Source: Phaseolus vulgaris (taxonomy: Eukaryota > Streptophyta > Magnoliopsida > Fabales > Fabaceae). From it: DNA of 64,000 nt. Location of the stretch: assembly GCF_000499845.2 (NCBI RefSeq), contig NC_023758.2, forward strand, positions 16,322,671 to 16,386,670, read 5' to 3'. Under the pieces are notes generated by a model that was not told the DNA's origin, did no database searches, and saw nothing but the letters and a program-made list of their open reading frames with translations. Made by a program: the position numbers and the translations under genes. This document shows positions 45,374 through 56,900 of the stretch, piece after piece (within the stretch, counting starts at the first letter, position 1; each line of letters starts with the position of its first letter).

Positions 45374-46172
45374 TGTACCGTCCTAGAAGTCGGAGGTGAT
45401 GACGTGGCACCAAGCTACAGTGTAGGCATGCTGATAGGGCACCAGATCCGCAGAAGGGAAGGAAGTCGGGGGGCTCGTGTAGTCGCCAGTTGATAAGTTG
45501 GTGTGCTCCGATCTCCAGCATACCAGAACCGGCGATCACCCAGTGAAAGATGAAGTCGCCAGATGTAAACTCAGGCGACCACATGATTGGAGATCGCCAG
45601 AGCAAACACATCGCCAGAGATGAAGGTGGCGCAGATTATGAAGGCGGCCGGCGAGACCACAGGGAAGGTGTATGAAGGCACCCTAACTCGCCCGTTCCAG
45701 TAGAGATCGCACTCTTAAAATAGCTATGCACTGGGCAGAACCATGCATAAGTAACTTAGCCAAAAGGGGAATCAGGAGCAGCGCCCAAGTCAAGGAGCCT
45801 CCAGATGATGGCACGTGTACAGTTGGATGCGAGCCACGTGCCCAAGTCTGTAACTGCCAGGAGAGAGAAAGCAACCAGGTATATAAGAGTTCTCAACGAA
45901 CTTTCTGAGGTACGCACGTTCAGAATACATTCTTTACGCTTGCGAGTTATAGAACTTACTGTGAGAGAGGATTTGCACGGTTCTTGTTCTCTTAGTTTTT
46001 GGTGATTCGGTCACTGACTTGGGCGTTGGAGTGCGATTTGCCGCAGCGGCGCCGCTCTGTTCTTTTGCAGGTTCTTGAGGTGGATCTCGAAGAGGAACGG
46101 AAGTTTGAAGCGGTGCACACGTCGATCCTTTGACGAGGCAGTTTCCAGCGTTCTGGTCAACAGGCAGGATCA
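45374..46172 (+). repeat. 3' LTR of element C (799 bp)
   Basis: It begins TGTACCGTCCTAGAAG and ends GGCAGGATCA, with TATATAA and two G-box-like motifs as in B. The right flank GTCAG (46173-46177) would be the target duplication, but the left copy is lost. Confidence 0.92.
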
Positions 46173-46745
46173 GTCAGTACAGCAGATCTTGAAGAACCAG
46201 CCTTTCAACCCGGTGAACGAGTTTGTGAAGGGTGTGAAGAGAACTCTCCCGGGTACATTACTGAGAGTTACCCAGAGGTTGTGTCTCTGCCTCTTCACCT
46301 CAAAGAAGTGAAGAAAGAGGTCAACCGAGGGTACACAACCCAGAAACCCGAAGAGAATGTCGAAGGCTTTGACAAAGGCCCAGCTGTTGGGGTATAACTG
46401 GGCCGGAGCAACGTTGATCTCCGTCAGCAGTTCCTTCTCGAACCAGGAGAAGGGTAGGCGCACTCCGATGGTCTTGAACACTACCTGGTAAAAGTAAAAG
46501 AAAGGGACCCCTTCGTTGGCCCGTTCGTCTCCGCATACTGGCTCCCCTAGAGTGCAAGGGAGCACCGCAATGTCGTCGTCATGCCTCCTCGCGAAGGCCC
46601 GGTGATCATAGGAACATGAATCCCCTTTGTGTTCCCTTATGGCCCTGGTAGCAAGTAAGCATGAACATTCGTCAAGAAGTTCACTCGAAGCCCAAGGGTA
46701 CAGATCCCTGGGACTGACCATGGGAGAGGCAGCATGAGAGGACAT
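46173..46745 (-). pseudogene. Second, divergent antisense first exon in G, truncated by element C
   Basis: It starts MSSHAASPMVSPRDLYPW at 46745 and runs leftward until the C LTR cuts it at about residue 190. It shares the order of conserved blocks with the other antisense first exons (VRLPFSWFEKELLTEIN, PNSWAFVKAFD, FLHFFEVKRQ) but is clearly more distant from the G gene at 50340 than A is. It lies upstream of that gene in the sense direction, so G carried two antisense genes of different age or origin. The window-start sequence of A matches the region just to its right, so A probably has it too, off-window. Confidence 0.72.
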
Positions 46746-48049
46746 TCTTTAACAAGATCTGGGATCGTCAAAGGCGTGTGGCCCGTCGAAAATGCAGGAG
46801 TCGAACGATGGGAGCGAAGGCTAGAAGAACCCTTCGTGAGAAAAGAAAGGGTGCAAGAAGAGAGAACGTAAGTAGGTTATGAAGTGTGAAAAATGATGAG
46901 GATAGTTTCAGGGTTTGAAGAGTTAAATAAAGTGGTTAGAGCGCCAAACGACGCGAATGGATGCACCGCACGATCGATCCACGTGGCAGCAGATGGAAGG
47001 GTGGCTCTGGCATCCCTGGTTAAACTCAGAACATGTCGTATCAACAGAATACCCGATGGTACGATGCGTCGTCGAAAGGGGATCAGGGGCACAGTAGGAG
47101 TCAGGATCAAATCGAATGACTGGATGTCCCACCAGCCATACAGGAAGCGCCACGTGGATCAAGTTGAATGACTGAATGTCCCATCAGCTATACAAGAAGC
47201 GCCTCGTGGAAGGTACAGGAAGGGCCTTGAGCTCTTCGCTGTCCCCAGGCGTCAACCAAGCCCAAGGTCAAAGTCAATGTCAAGGTAGGGACGACGCCCA
47301 AGGCAACGCTAGCATGAGACGCCCGAGGCGTCGCCTGGAATGACATAAAGGACGACGCCAGCATGAGACGTCGCGGGCGTCGCCCACCAAAATATCAGCG
47401 AGTTTGCCTCCCGGATACCCACAGGTAGGAAAGACTGTGGAGGGAGACGAAGTCGAAGAAGGTGAAGTTAGTTACTGGCGTCGCATCCCTAAGACCCACA
47501 GGTAGGAAAGACTATGGAGGGAAGCGGGACCGCCAAAACGCTAGCGAATCGCTGGCAGGGCGTTCCCTGATACCTATGGGAAGGAAAGACCATGGAGGGA
47601 ACGACCCCCTCTCAGAGCACTCGGCGTCTTAGACACCCGAGGACGATACGGCGCTGCTGTAGCAGGCCTCTCCTTAGGTGTGGGCGTCGAGCGTTAGGGA
47701 TCAAGGGAAGGACCGTTTGGGAGTTAGAAGCACCCCGTGGACGATACGGCTCCGTTAGGTAAGCCTCTCCGTGGGTGTGGACATCGGCGCGTGACCTTCC
47801 CCAGGCCTACAAGGCCGCCCGACGAAGTAAAAGAAGCATGTATAATGCAAGCCAAACAACCAAGGCACAAGAAGTTAAAGGATGAGAATAAAATCATACA
47901 GGCAGAATTCTATGTCGTGAGGACACGAAAGCAAATATAACAAAGTTCCAGAGTTGTATCAAGAGTGCATATGATCCAAAGAATTACAGATTTGCCAAAG
48001 AAGGTTAAAACAAGTATAAAGGAATGGGCCAATGATCGAGGGTGGCGGC
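46746..48049 (+). other. G interior between the two antisense genes; LTR-like degenerate sequence
   Basis: It is collinear with 1-1221 of A. From about 47235 it resembles the start of the family 1 LTR (CCAAGGTCAAAGTCAA words, GGCGTCGCC words and three copies of the GTAGGAAAGAC motif). Since it lies just upstream of an antisense start, where an LTR is expected, it may be a fossil 3' LTR. No gene is recognised. Confidence 0.5.
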
Positions 48050-50340
48050 TCAATCATCTAGCTCCAAGGGCACGACCTTTCCATCAACAATGTGGTGAGT
48101 GGAATCGTAGCTGGAAACGTCAATCCCCGGATTCGTGCAGACTGCTTGGACCAAAGCTTCTTGGAACCCCTCCTCAAAGGTACCCGCAATCTCCTGGATG
48201 AGGGCCTTTTTGTCCTTCTCTAGCTCCTCAATGGCGGCATCCCCAGAGGCCACCTGCTTCTCCAAAGCCTCATTTTCCATGCGAAGCCGACTGACCTCGA
48301 CCTGTAGTTTATCGTAGTCAGCTTGGAGAAGGCCCATGGCCTTGGCCTGGGTGGCCATTTCCCCCTCCATCCGCTCCATCTTGTCGGCCTGCTCGCAGCA
48401 ACGGTCCTTCAAGTCCTTTCGAACTTCTGCATCAGCTTGGACCAATTCTTGAAGGCCCGTTAACTGAACTTGGAGGGCGACTTCCCGAGTATAAAAGTCA
48501 GCCTGGAGCTCCAATGCTTCTGCCAGTTGCCTCTCAGTTTCTGCTTTGGATTTTTGCACCTGGTTCAGGGAGGTTTGGTAGGCTTCATTCTGGCATCCCA
48601 GGGTTTTATTCTCCTCCTCCAGAGCAGTTACCTTTGTTTCCAAGGCCTGGAGAGTTTGAGTTTGCAAGATAGCGTTCCTGGCCTGGGCGCGCCATTCAAG
48701 GGCCACCGCCAAGAAGGCCCCCAAGTAGAAAGGCATGCCTTCCTTCCTGTCGGTGCCTTCTGGCAGAGTCCCGCCACTGAAGCCCCTCATTAGATGCATG
48801 ATTGGAGGAGGGATGGCGATGAGATCGGGGGCGGCAGCGGCAACGGCAGGAGCGGGGGAAGCAGAGACTTCTACCGGTGGAGGGGGCGGGGCAGACTCGG
48901 CACCTTCGCCCCCTTCCTCTTGGACTGTGGCGGGAGGAAGTGAGGTCGCGCTGGGAGGGTCATCCATGAAGGGATTCCCTCCCTTGGGCGACGCCTCAAG
49001 CAGAAGAGGAACCTGCACAGATTTTCTCCTTTTGAAAGGTGCCACACCTTCCGAGTCCTCATCATCTGATAAAATCTCCAAAACCTGTTTCCCTTTGTCA
49101 AGGGGGGTTGGAGCCGGCGACGAGGCCGCGGCTACGGGAACGGCGGCGATGGGCAGAGGAGAGCCGGAAGCCTGAAGTGCTTCGGGGCTATGTGGAGATG
49201 ACGGAGATGAGCTTGGGGGAGCTTCGGCAGTGATCGGAGGTGGCGGTGACAGAGTTGGTGGGGGGACCGGATCAGCAGCAGGGGCAGAGGAGACGCCCGC
49301 CTTGGCGGCACGAGCCTCCTTCATTGCTTTCGCCAGCATCATTCCTTTTTAGGCGTCCATCACCGATCCTACATCAAACAGACCAAACAGCAAAAATTAG
49401 GGTCAAAGCAACTATACAAATTTGCAAAGCGCACAGAAGCGTGAGATGCAAGTAACAGGGCACCATGAGAAACAGGGAAGGAAGCAGTGGGAACAAACAT
49501 CCGGTAGCAGGGTGTTCACAGCAAAGGGGACGAGGGAAGAGTCTCCTTACTAAAGTATGTTGTCAGGGCGTGTGCGTTGTACTCGCTAGCAACAAGCTTC
49601 AAGGTATCGAAAACGATCCCCAGCCCAGCCAAAGCCTTGCTTACCTCCCTGTCAGCAGGAGATAGCTCTTCCAGGGCTTTGGCCCTGAGCAGCTTAGGGC
49701 GCTCCGTCCAATAGAGGGGGAAGCCGTCCAAGGCTGTGGGGTCGTACTTAGCACTGCACACCCTAAAGAACTTCCCTTTCCAGTTCTTGTAAGAGTTTTG
49801 GAAGAGGGAGAGGAGGATCCTGCCCGCGATCCCGGAAAAGCTTACCCAGAAGCTTTTCCCATGCTTTTTCACCTCAAAGAAGTGCAGGAAAACGTCTACG
49901 GAAGGGAGGATGCCCAGGTATCCGCAAAGAATTTGAAAACCCCTCACGAATGCCCAGCTGTTGGGATGGAGCTGGGCAGGGGCGGTATTGATTTCAGTGA
50001 GGAGTTCCCATTCAAAGGGAGTGAATGGGAGACGCACTCCTACGCGTTTGAACACGGTCTGGTACATGAAGAAGAAGGGTTTCCCCTTTCTAGGTCTGTC
50101 GTCCAAACAAACAGGTTCTCCAGGCCTGCCGGGACGGACGGATATGTGGGCGTCGTGAGTGCGGCAGAAAGCATTAAAATTATACAAATGGGGATCCCCA
50201 CGGTGAGCTTCCAGGTCCTGGAAAGTGGTCAGGTTGGTACACTCGTTCAAAAGCTCGTCGGGGGCCCATGGGTAGTAGGATTTGTAGTTGGACTTGGGGG
50301 TCTTGGGGGAGGAATCAGGCTCCGCGTTCGTGCGCGTCAT
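48050..50340 (-). pseudogene. Antisense two-exon gene of element G, one nonsense codon
   Basis: Exon 1 is 50340-49551 (MTRTNAEPDSSPK, then FTPFEWELLTEIN, PNSWAFVRGF and HFFEVKK). The donor is CTTTA/GTAAGG. Exon 2 is 49368-48050 after acceptor ATGTAG. The 182-bp intron is phase 1. Joined length is 2109 nt (703 codons), matching A. A TAA at 49351-49349, where A has TCT, stops the protein just after the junction; a following ATG ATG could restart the coiled-coil part. Exon 2 is otherwise open and ends VVPLELDD. Confidence 0.75.
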
Positions 50341-51086
50341 GGTGTAAATAAATAGCTGGAGAAAGAAGAGAGGAAAAAGGTTTTAGCAAGTGTAGCCATG
50401 ACAGGAAGGGGAGTGAACCCCTGGAAACACCACCCACGCGAGAAAACCCAGAAAGAAGGAGAAGGGACAAAGAAGGAAGGAGAAGCGGAAGAACACAGTG
50501 ATGCATGAATATTAACAGTCCCAGGCAGTTCAATAAATCATACAATGCGACGAAAGGGAAGAGTCGTGGGTATTCGAAATCATACCTTTGCTATCAGAGT
50601 GAAGGCGGAAGAAGAGCACAGGAAGGAGAGAACAGCAATTGCAGAGAAAAGGGGTTTGGAGATGACGAACAGTGCAAAGACGCAGAGGGAATGAATGTAA
50701 CAGTGGGGTGAGCGCGGGGATTGGGGATAACTTAAACGTTACATTTCGCAACCCAAGAGGCGCTAACTAAGGGCCGTGAGATCGCGCCACGTGTCAAAAG
50801 ATCAAGCGCCCAAGGGAAACGCAAGGTTCTCCAGAGGCTGGCCGTGCGATGGGCTACGTGGCGCGCGATCAAGGGTAGCCCCAAAAGGTGTTATTCTCCC
50901 CATTTCAGAGGATGTCCAATCAGTCATTAAGAGCGCTCCTATGGTTCAGAGAGTGTCACGTCAATAATTCGAGAATTGTTGAGTCAGCAGGGAGCGACAC
51001 GTCATCAGGGTGGCACGTGGACGGCGTGGGCGAGGCCTTAGTCTTTACGCTGAAGACAAGTCTTCGGCTTAAGACTGGGGGGCTTG
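50341..51086 (-). promoter_or_regulatory. Upstream region of the G antisense gene and polypurine tract
   Basis: CACGTG occurs at 50788-50793 and 51014-51019; a third box present in A is TACGTG here. GAAGACAAGTCTTC, AAGACT and the polypurine tract GACTGGGGGGCTTG end at 51086. No gene is seen. Confidence 0.5.
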
Positions 51087-52292
51087 TGTACCGTCCCGTA
51101 CCCGGGCGTTGACTAAATCAAGGTCAAAGTCAACATCAGGGGTCAAAGTCAACGCAAGGCGTTGCCTAAGTGCAGAGACGCTAAGTGCCAGCGTCGCCAA
51201 GACAAGGCGTCGCCTAGGGGAAGGCGTCGCCCAACCAGGGCGTCGCCAGATCAAACAGTGCTAAAGCAAGGCAATCACAGTGTGGTTCCCCGATACCCAT
51301 GGGTAGGAAAGACCATGGAGGGAGCGACGCCGTGGGAAGGCCTCAGGTCCCGATAGCCTGGGGCAGCGATAAAGAAAAGGAAAAGGTGGCTTCAAGGCCA
51401 TAGTGATAGCATCAGTGTAGGGCAGCCTGACTCATGAAGTACCCCTGCCGCCCCAGAGACGCCTTTGGGACAGATACGACTCAAGAGGAAGGTCACGCCC
51501 AGGGTAGCCGGGCGCAGGGTACGAGAGGAAGGCAGATACGCTCTCAAAGTAAGTGACTAGATGATTGGGGGCATGAGTTGGCGCCCAAAAAGTCACCCCT
51601 AGCGCAGTAGCACTCCCAAGCAGGAGGACTCACACGTAGAAACGTCCCCAGATGGGCAGAAACGCTCCCAGATGGGGTCACGGCGTCGTGAGGCCCTCCA
51701 CGTGTACGACAGCCATGTCAGAATAGAAACACCCTTTAGTCAGGTGCCAGGTAATTAAAGTCATTCAATACAGTTTCCGTTTCGAGCGTTCAGGTACTAT
51801 AATGGCTCCCAAGCGTTTCAACGTCTTAAATGAGCTACGTTTTCTAATTAGATGCGCTGATTGACTGCGTTACATTTGTAATTAAAGGCGCTTTAAGGCG
51901 CTTTAAATGCTTGGGTAGTTTAAATAGCGCTGGGAATGTTGGAAAAGGGGTTGGAACTTTTGGCAAATTCACGAGAACTCTCTAGTTGCTTGCTCGTACT
52001 TTGAGATTACGGACAAGGGACTGGGGGAAAGATCTTTGCCTGAGGGAGAAAACACACACACATATACACAGTTCTTTCTACCACCTTCAGAGTGCCATAC
52101 GCGGTGCTCAGAGACGGAGGTGCACAGTTTTGGTGTTTCTTGCTGGCTGACTTGAGCGTCGGAGTGCAAACGGCCGCTAGGGCGCCTCTTTGTCCTCTTC
52201 TTTGCAGGAATCCACAGGTAACCAGTGGGAAGGAGTCCCTAGCTGACGGTTGAGGTGGCGCACGAAGACGTCCCGGTCAACCGGACGGAACA
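51087..52292 (+). repeat. 3' LTR of element G (LTR family 1, 1206 bp)
   Basis: It begins TGTACCGTCCCGTACCC and ends ACCGGACGGAACA. It is very similar to the A LTR along its length. It follows directly on the polypurine tract. Confidence 0.93.
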
Positions 52293-52620
52293 GCATTCTT
52301 CCAAGAGCTCTTCAAATGCTCATGGCAATGGAGAGGATACTAGAAGAAGAAAGCATCGTCATCATTCCAATGGGGGAAGCCACCACCGTGAACAAAGACA
52401 TCAACAAGAGACCAAGCCACAAGTTTCTTTTGTGAAAGTCCCTAGCTTTAATGGGGATAGTGATCCAAATGTGTATATAGATTGGGAGGCTAAATGTGAA
52501 CAAATTTTTAACACCTATGAGGTTGAGGAGGACCAAAAGGTGACATTAGCCGCCCTAGAATTTGTTGATTATGCCATGAAATGGTGGCATAGCTATGTAA
52601 CAGACATTTGTTATAACAAG
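52293..52620 (+). pseudogene. Element H: gag fragment of a third Reina-like element
   Basis: The fragment encodes part of gag with [33 protein letters not shown] and AMKWWHSY, related to E ([19 protein letters not shown]) but distinct. It is cut at the left by the G LTR and at the right by the I LTR (expected duplications GCATT and ACAAG). The frame continues artificially into both LTRs. The rest of H is outside the window or lies beyond the inserted elements. Confidence 0.85.
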
Positions 52621-53512
52621 TGTACCGCCCTGGTAGTCGGAAGTGATGACGTGGCATCAAGCTACTGTATAGGCGTGTTGATGAGACGCCAGGTTGGCAG
52701 AAGGGAAGGAGGTCGGCGGGCTCGTGTAGTCGCCAGTTATTAAGTTGGCGTGCTCCGATCTCCAGCACACCAGAACCGGCGGTCACCGGGTTAAAGATGA
52801 AGTCGCCAGATGTAAACCTAGGCGACCAAGTGATCAGAGATCGCCGAAACAAGGACATCGCCGGAGATGAAGGCAGATAGACATTTCCCAGCTGGCCAGA
52901 GGATGAGGTCGGGGGACAGCTTGCTTGAGCATACACGGTGAAACAGGCGGTGCAGATCATGAAGGCGGCCGGCGAGGCCACAGGGAAGGTGTATACGAAG
53001 GCACCCTAACTCGCCAATCCCAGTAGAGATCGCGCTCCAAGACAACTATGCACTGAGTAGTATCATGCATAAGTAACTTAGCCAAAAGAGAGTCAGAAGC
53101 AGCGCCCAAGTCAAGGAGGCTCCAGATGATGGCACGTGTACAGCTGGATGCGAGCCACGTGTCCAGATGTGTAACTGCCAGGAGAGAGAAAGTGTCTAGG
53201 TATATAAGGGTTTCCCAACGAACTTTTGAGGTACGCACGTTCAGATTGTCTTCTTTACGCTTGCGAGTTCTTGAGTATACTGAGAGAGAACTGGTTTACG
53301 GTTCCTTGAGAGTTCTTGAGTGTTACTCTTAGTAATTGGTGGTTCGGTTACTGACCTGGGCGTTGGAGTGCGATCGGCCGCAGCGGCGCCGTTCTGTTCT
53401 TTTGCAGGTTCTTGAGGTGGATCGCGGCGAAGGACGGAGGCAAACGCGGCGCACACGTCGATCCAAGTTTGACGAGGCAAAGCTCCAGCGTTCTGGTCAA
53501 CAGGCAGGATCA
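52621..53512 (+). repeat. 5' LTR of element I (892 bp)
   Basis: It starts TGTACCGCCCTGGTAGTC and ends GGCAGGATCA. It is about 100 bp longer than the B LTR, with extra sequence near 52875-52960. Two CACGTG boxes and TATATAA (near 53200) are kept. Confidence 0.93.
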
Positions 53513-53924
53513 TTAGGCGCCCACCGTGGGGCCGTGTAAAACTTGTTCCCATCCACAGCGTGAGTTCTTGGAGGTTTGTGCAGTTTTCTGTGTGGTTGTG
53601 TGCTGGTGCAACCATTGTCCGCTGTTCATCTAGGTTTTGTTCGGTAATTTCGCGTTTTCCACCGTTCGTTTGGATTTTTGTTCGGTGAGGTGAAGTTTTC
53701 TGCTGCTTACGCGAGATTTGTTCGGTGAGATCTGAGTCCTTTGGCTCGTTCGGATTTTCGTGGAAGAAGTGCTGGTTTTTGGTGCAGTTGCAGGTTTCTG
53801 TGGAGGTTTTCTGTGTTCTTGAGGTTTCTTTCGAAGTTTCGCGAAGTTCTAACCGATTGATCGCTGAATCGATCGTCGCTGAAGGAGGTGTTGTTCATTA
53901 CACTCTGTGATTCGTCAAGTTTTC
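53513..53924 (+). promoter_or_regulatory. Primer-binding site and leader of element I
   Basis: TT then AGGCGCCCACCGTGGGGCC follows the LTR. The leader is GT-rich with TTTGTTCGGT words, as in C. It holds no gene. Confidence 0.7.
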
Positions 53925-56900
53925 ATGAGAAAAATGAGAAGCAACCGTTCAAGTCCAGTTGCGCCTGTTGCTGCTGAAGGCGCCATGACTATGGCGCAGA
54001 TGGTGGAAATCATGCGTTCGTTGCAGGCGAATGTGGAAGCCTCGTGTATAGAGCAGGCGAGAATGCATGAGGACCTGGTCGCCTCTCGGGCCAGGAATGA
54101 TGAGCTTAGCAGAGTGACTGAAGAACCGCGTCAAGCTCTTCAGGAGCAGCGAGGGCGTCCAGTCGCTGAAGAGGTCGCGCCGTCAACGCCACCTCGTGTT
54201 TTTCCTATGCCTTTTGCTCAGGCGATTACCGACACGCCTATCCCTACGAGCGTGGTGCCTGTGAAAGCTGTTTTTACCGGCGTGGAGGATCCCGAAGCAC
54301 ATCTCACCACGTTCCATACGCAGATGATGCTGTCAGGAGGATCAGACGCCGTGTACTGCAAGATGTTTGTGAGCACACTCCAAGGAACGGCGCTGGAATG
54401 GTTTGTGAGCCTGCCTACAGGTCACATAACCAACTTCCAACAGTTTTCAAAGATCTTCGTCGAGAAGTACATCGTGAACAAGGCACCGCCCAGGGTGTCT
54501 TATGATTTGTTCGATATAAGGCAGTATCAGGGAGAGTCCCTCAGGGATTACCTGAATCGTTTTGGGGCGCAAATGGTCCGATCGCCGGCCAAAGATGATG
54601 AAATGCTGGTCTACACATTCAAGAAGGGCGTGCTGCCGGGACCATTCTGTGAAGCATTGATCAGGGCTCACCCTGCCACGTTTGCTGAGGTCAGGCGACT
54701 TGCGGTGGCCCACATCGCCGATGAGAGTGAAGTCGCCGAGAAGACGGGAAGCGTAGCTCCCGCCGGGCCACGTGCCCAGACCAGGATCCAGCCACAGAGG
54801 GTGTTGGAGACGGCGGTGGCCAGGAGGGATCAGAGGACTCGCCATCCTTATGATCCAAGGAAGAACAAGGGCAGGGGCCAAGGGCGCCCGCAACCAGCAC
54901 GCCGGGAGTACAATCGCCCGCCAAAGCACAAGTTTGTCATGGGATTGGCGGACCTGATCGCCATTCCCAATATATCAGCTAGGTTGAAAGCGCCCGAGAA
55001 GGTGGGCGACAAGGTGCTGGGACCAAAGCCAGACGCCTGGTGTGAGTTCCACCAGGGCTTTGGCCACACCGTGGATTCGTGTTTGGCTTTAGGATACCAG
55101 CTCGACGATCTGGTCAAAAGCGGGTTCCTAAACGACTACTTGCTGGACAGAAGGACGGGGGGCGCGTCGAGCTCCCAACCAGCAGGTGGAGAGGCTCAGC
55201 AGCACGAGATGCCTACGCATGGGGAAATCCACACCATCGCAGGAGGTTTCTCGGGTGGTGGGTGCACCGCATCACAGAGGAGGAAGTATGTCAGGTCTGT
55301 GATGACGGTGGATATGTTTGAAGACCACTCGCCGGATGTGGACATTACGTTCACCAAGCAAGATCTTCGGGACGTTGTGCCTCCTGACAACGACCCCATA
55401 GTCATCTCACTGATCACAGCAGGAAGGAAGGTCCACAGGGTTCTGGTGGACCAAGGAAGCTCGGCAGACGTGATGTTCTGGCCGACTTTCACGTAGTTGG
55501 AGCTACCCCTTGACCAGCTGAGGCCCTATGGAGGGTGTTTGTATGGTTTCGCTGGTGACCAGGTGGAGGTCAGGGGGTACATCGAGTTGAGGACTACGTT
55601 TACAAATGAGGCGGGTTCGAGAACAGAGAAAATCAAATACCTTGTCGTAAACGCCCCTTCAGCATACAACATTCTGCTGGGAAGACCCACGCTCAACAGA
55701 ATAGGCGCTATACCGTCGACCCGGCACATGAAGGTGAAGTTGCCGTCTATGGAGGGGGTGGTGATCACCATCAAATCCGACCAGAAAGAAGCAAAGAAGT
55801 GCTATGAGAATAGCCTGAAAAACAAAAGGTCTGTGAGTTACGTGACAACCACCCCGCCTCCTGGTGTGAAGCCCAGATCGACAGTAATAGAAGAGACCGC
55901 CGGAAGTGACGTAGTGATGGTGGACGCTGAGCTGGGGGAGGGGAACGCCGGTTTAGAGGAAGAAGAGGCAAGGAATCGCCCTGAGGAAGCGAGGGAGCTG
56001 GGGATCGCCAGGGCGGTGATCGCCAGAGAAACCAGGCCAAAACCTGTCGAGCAGTGGCTCGAGAGAGAGATCGGAGGAAAGATCTTCAAGCTGGGAAGAT
56101 CTCTGGAGGTTGAGCTCCAGGACCAGATCGCCAAGGTGATAGAGCGGCATCTGGATGCGTTTGCATGGTCCGCTTCGGACATGCCCGGGATCGATCCCGA
56201 CTTCTTGTGCCATCATTTGGTGATGGACAACTTGGTGAGACCAGTGCGGCAGAGGAGAAGGAAGTTCAATGAGGAGAGGAGGCAGGCGATTAGAGACGAA
56301 ACACAGAAACTCCTCGCTGCAGGCCATATCAGGGAGGTACAGTACCCCGATTGGCTAGCCAATGTCGTGCTGGTGAAGAAGAGTAACGGGAAATGGCGCA
56401 TGTGCGTCGATTTCACTGATATGAATAAGGCTTGACCGAAGGACTCATATCCTTTACCAAGCATAGACGCCCTGGTGGACAGTGCTGCAGGGTGTAAGTT
56501 GTTAAGTTTCCTGGATGCCTTCTCGGGGTATAACCAGATCAAGATGCATCCCATGGATGAAGAGAAGACTGCCTTCATGACCGAGAGATCGTGCTATTGC
56601 TACAAGGTGATGCCGTTTGGGCTGAAGAACGCGGGGGCCACGTACCAGAGGTTGATGGATCGGGTCCTTGCACCAATGCTGGGAAGGAATGTGCAAGCAT
56701 ACGTGGATGACATGGTCGTGACCTCGCCAGAGAAAAGCAAGCATGTTGCGGACTTGGAAGAGTTGTTCACTACGATCGCCAAGTTTAGGTTGAAGCTGAA
56801 TCCGGAGAAGTGCATCTTTGGCGTGGAGGCTGGGAAGTTCTTGGGTTTCCTCTTAACTGAGAGAGGAATAGAAGCCAACCCTGATAAGTGTGCCGCCATC

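Larger units (their letters stand above)
29646..46172 (+). mobile_element. Element C: Tat-like retrotransposon, left LTR truncated, with D nested inside
   Basis: The parts are an LTR fragment (29646-30059), primer site, gag-pol in two blocks (30466-33927 and 38689-40642), a tandem-repeat region, a decayed antisense gene (42124-44773), a polypurine tract and a complete 3' LTR (45374-46172). D occupies 33928-38683 with the duplication CTGAC. The right flank is an antisense ORF of element G, whereas the left flank is the F leader, so the left end has been lost or rearranged. Confidence 0.9.
46173..52292 (+). mobile_element. Element G: 3' part of a Tat-like element of the same family as A
   Basis: It contains a partial antisense first exon (to 46745), an LTR-like degenerate segment, a complete two-exon antisense gene, a polypurine tract and a 3' LTR of family 1 (51087-52292). 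Element C sits in the first antisense exon. The right flank from 52293 is a gag fragment (H), with an expected duplication GCATT. No gag-pol of G is in the window. Confidence 0.87.

Noticed and set aside
46173..46745. Host gene fragment next to element C
   Set aside because: It shares the block order of the retroelement antisense first exons and continues into sequence homologous to element A, so it belongs to G.
52255..52743. 162-codon frame as one gene
   Set aside because: It begins in the G LTR and ends in the I LTR. Only 52293-52620 is gag-derived.
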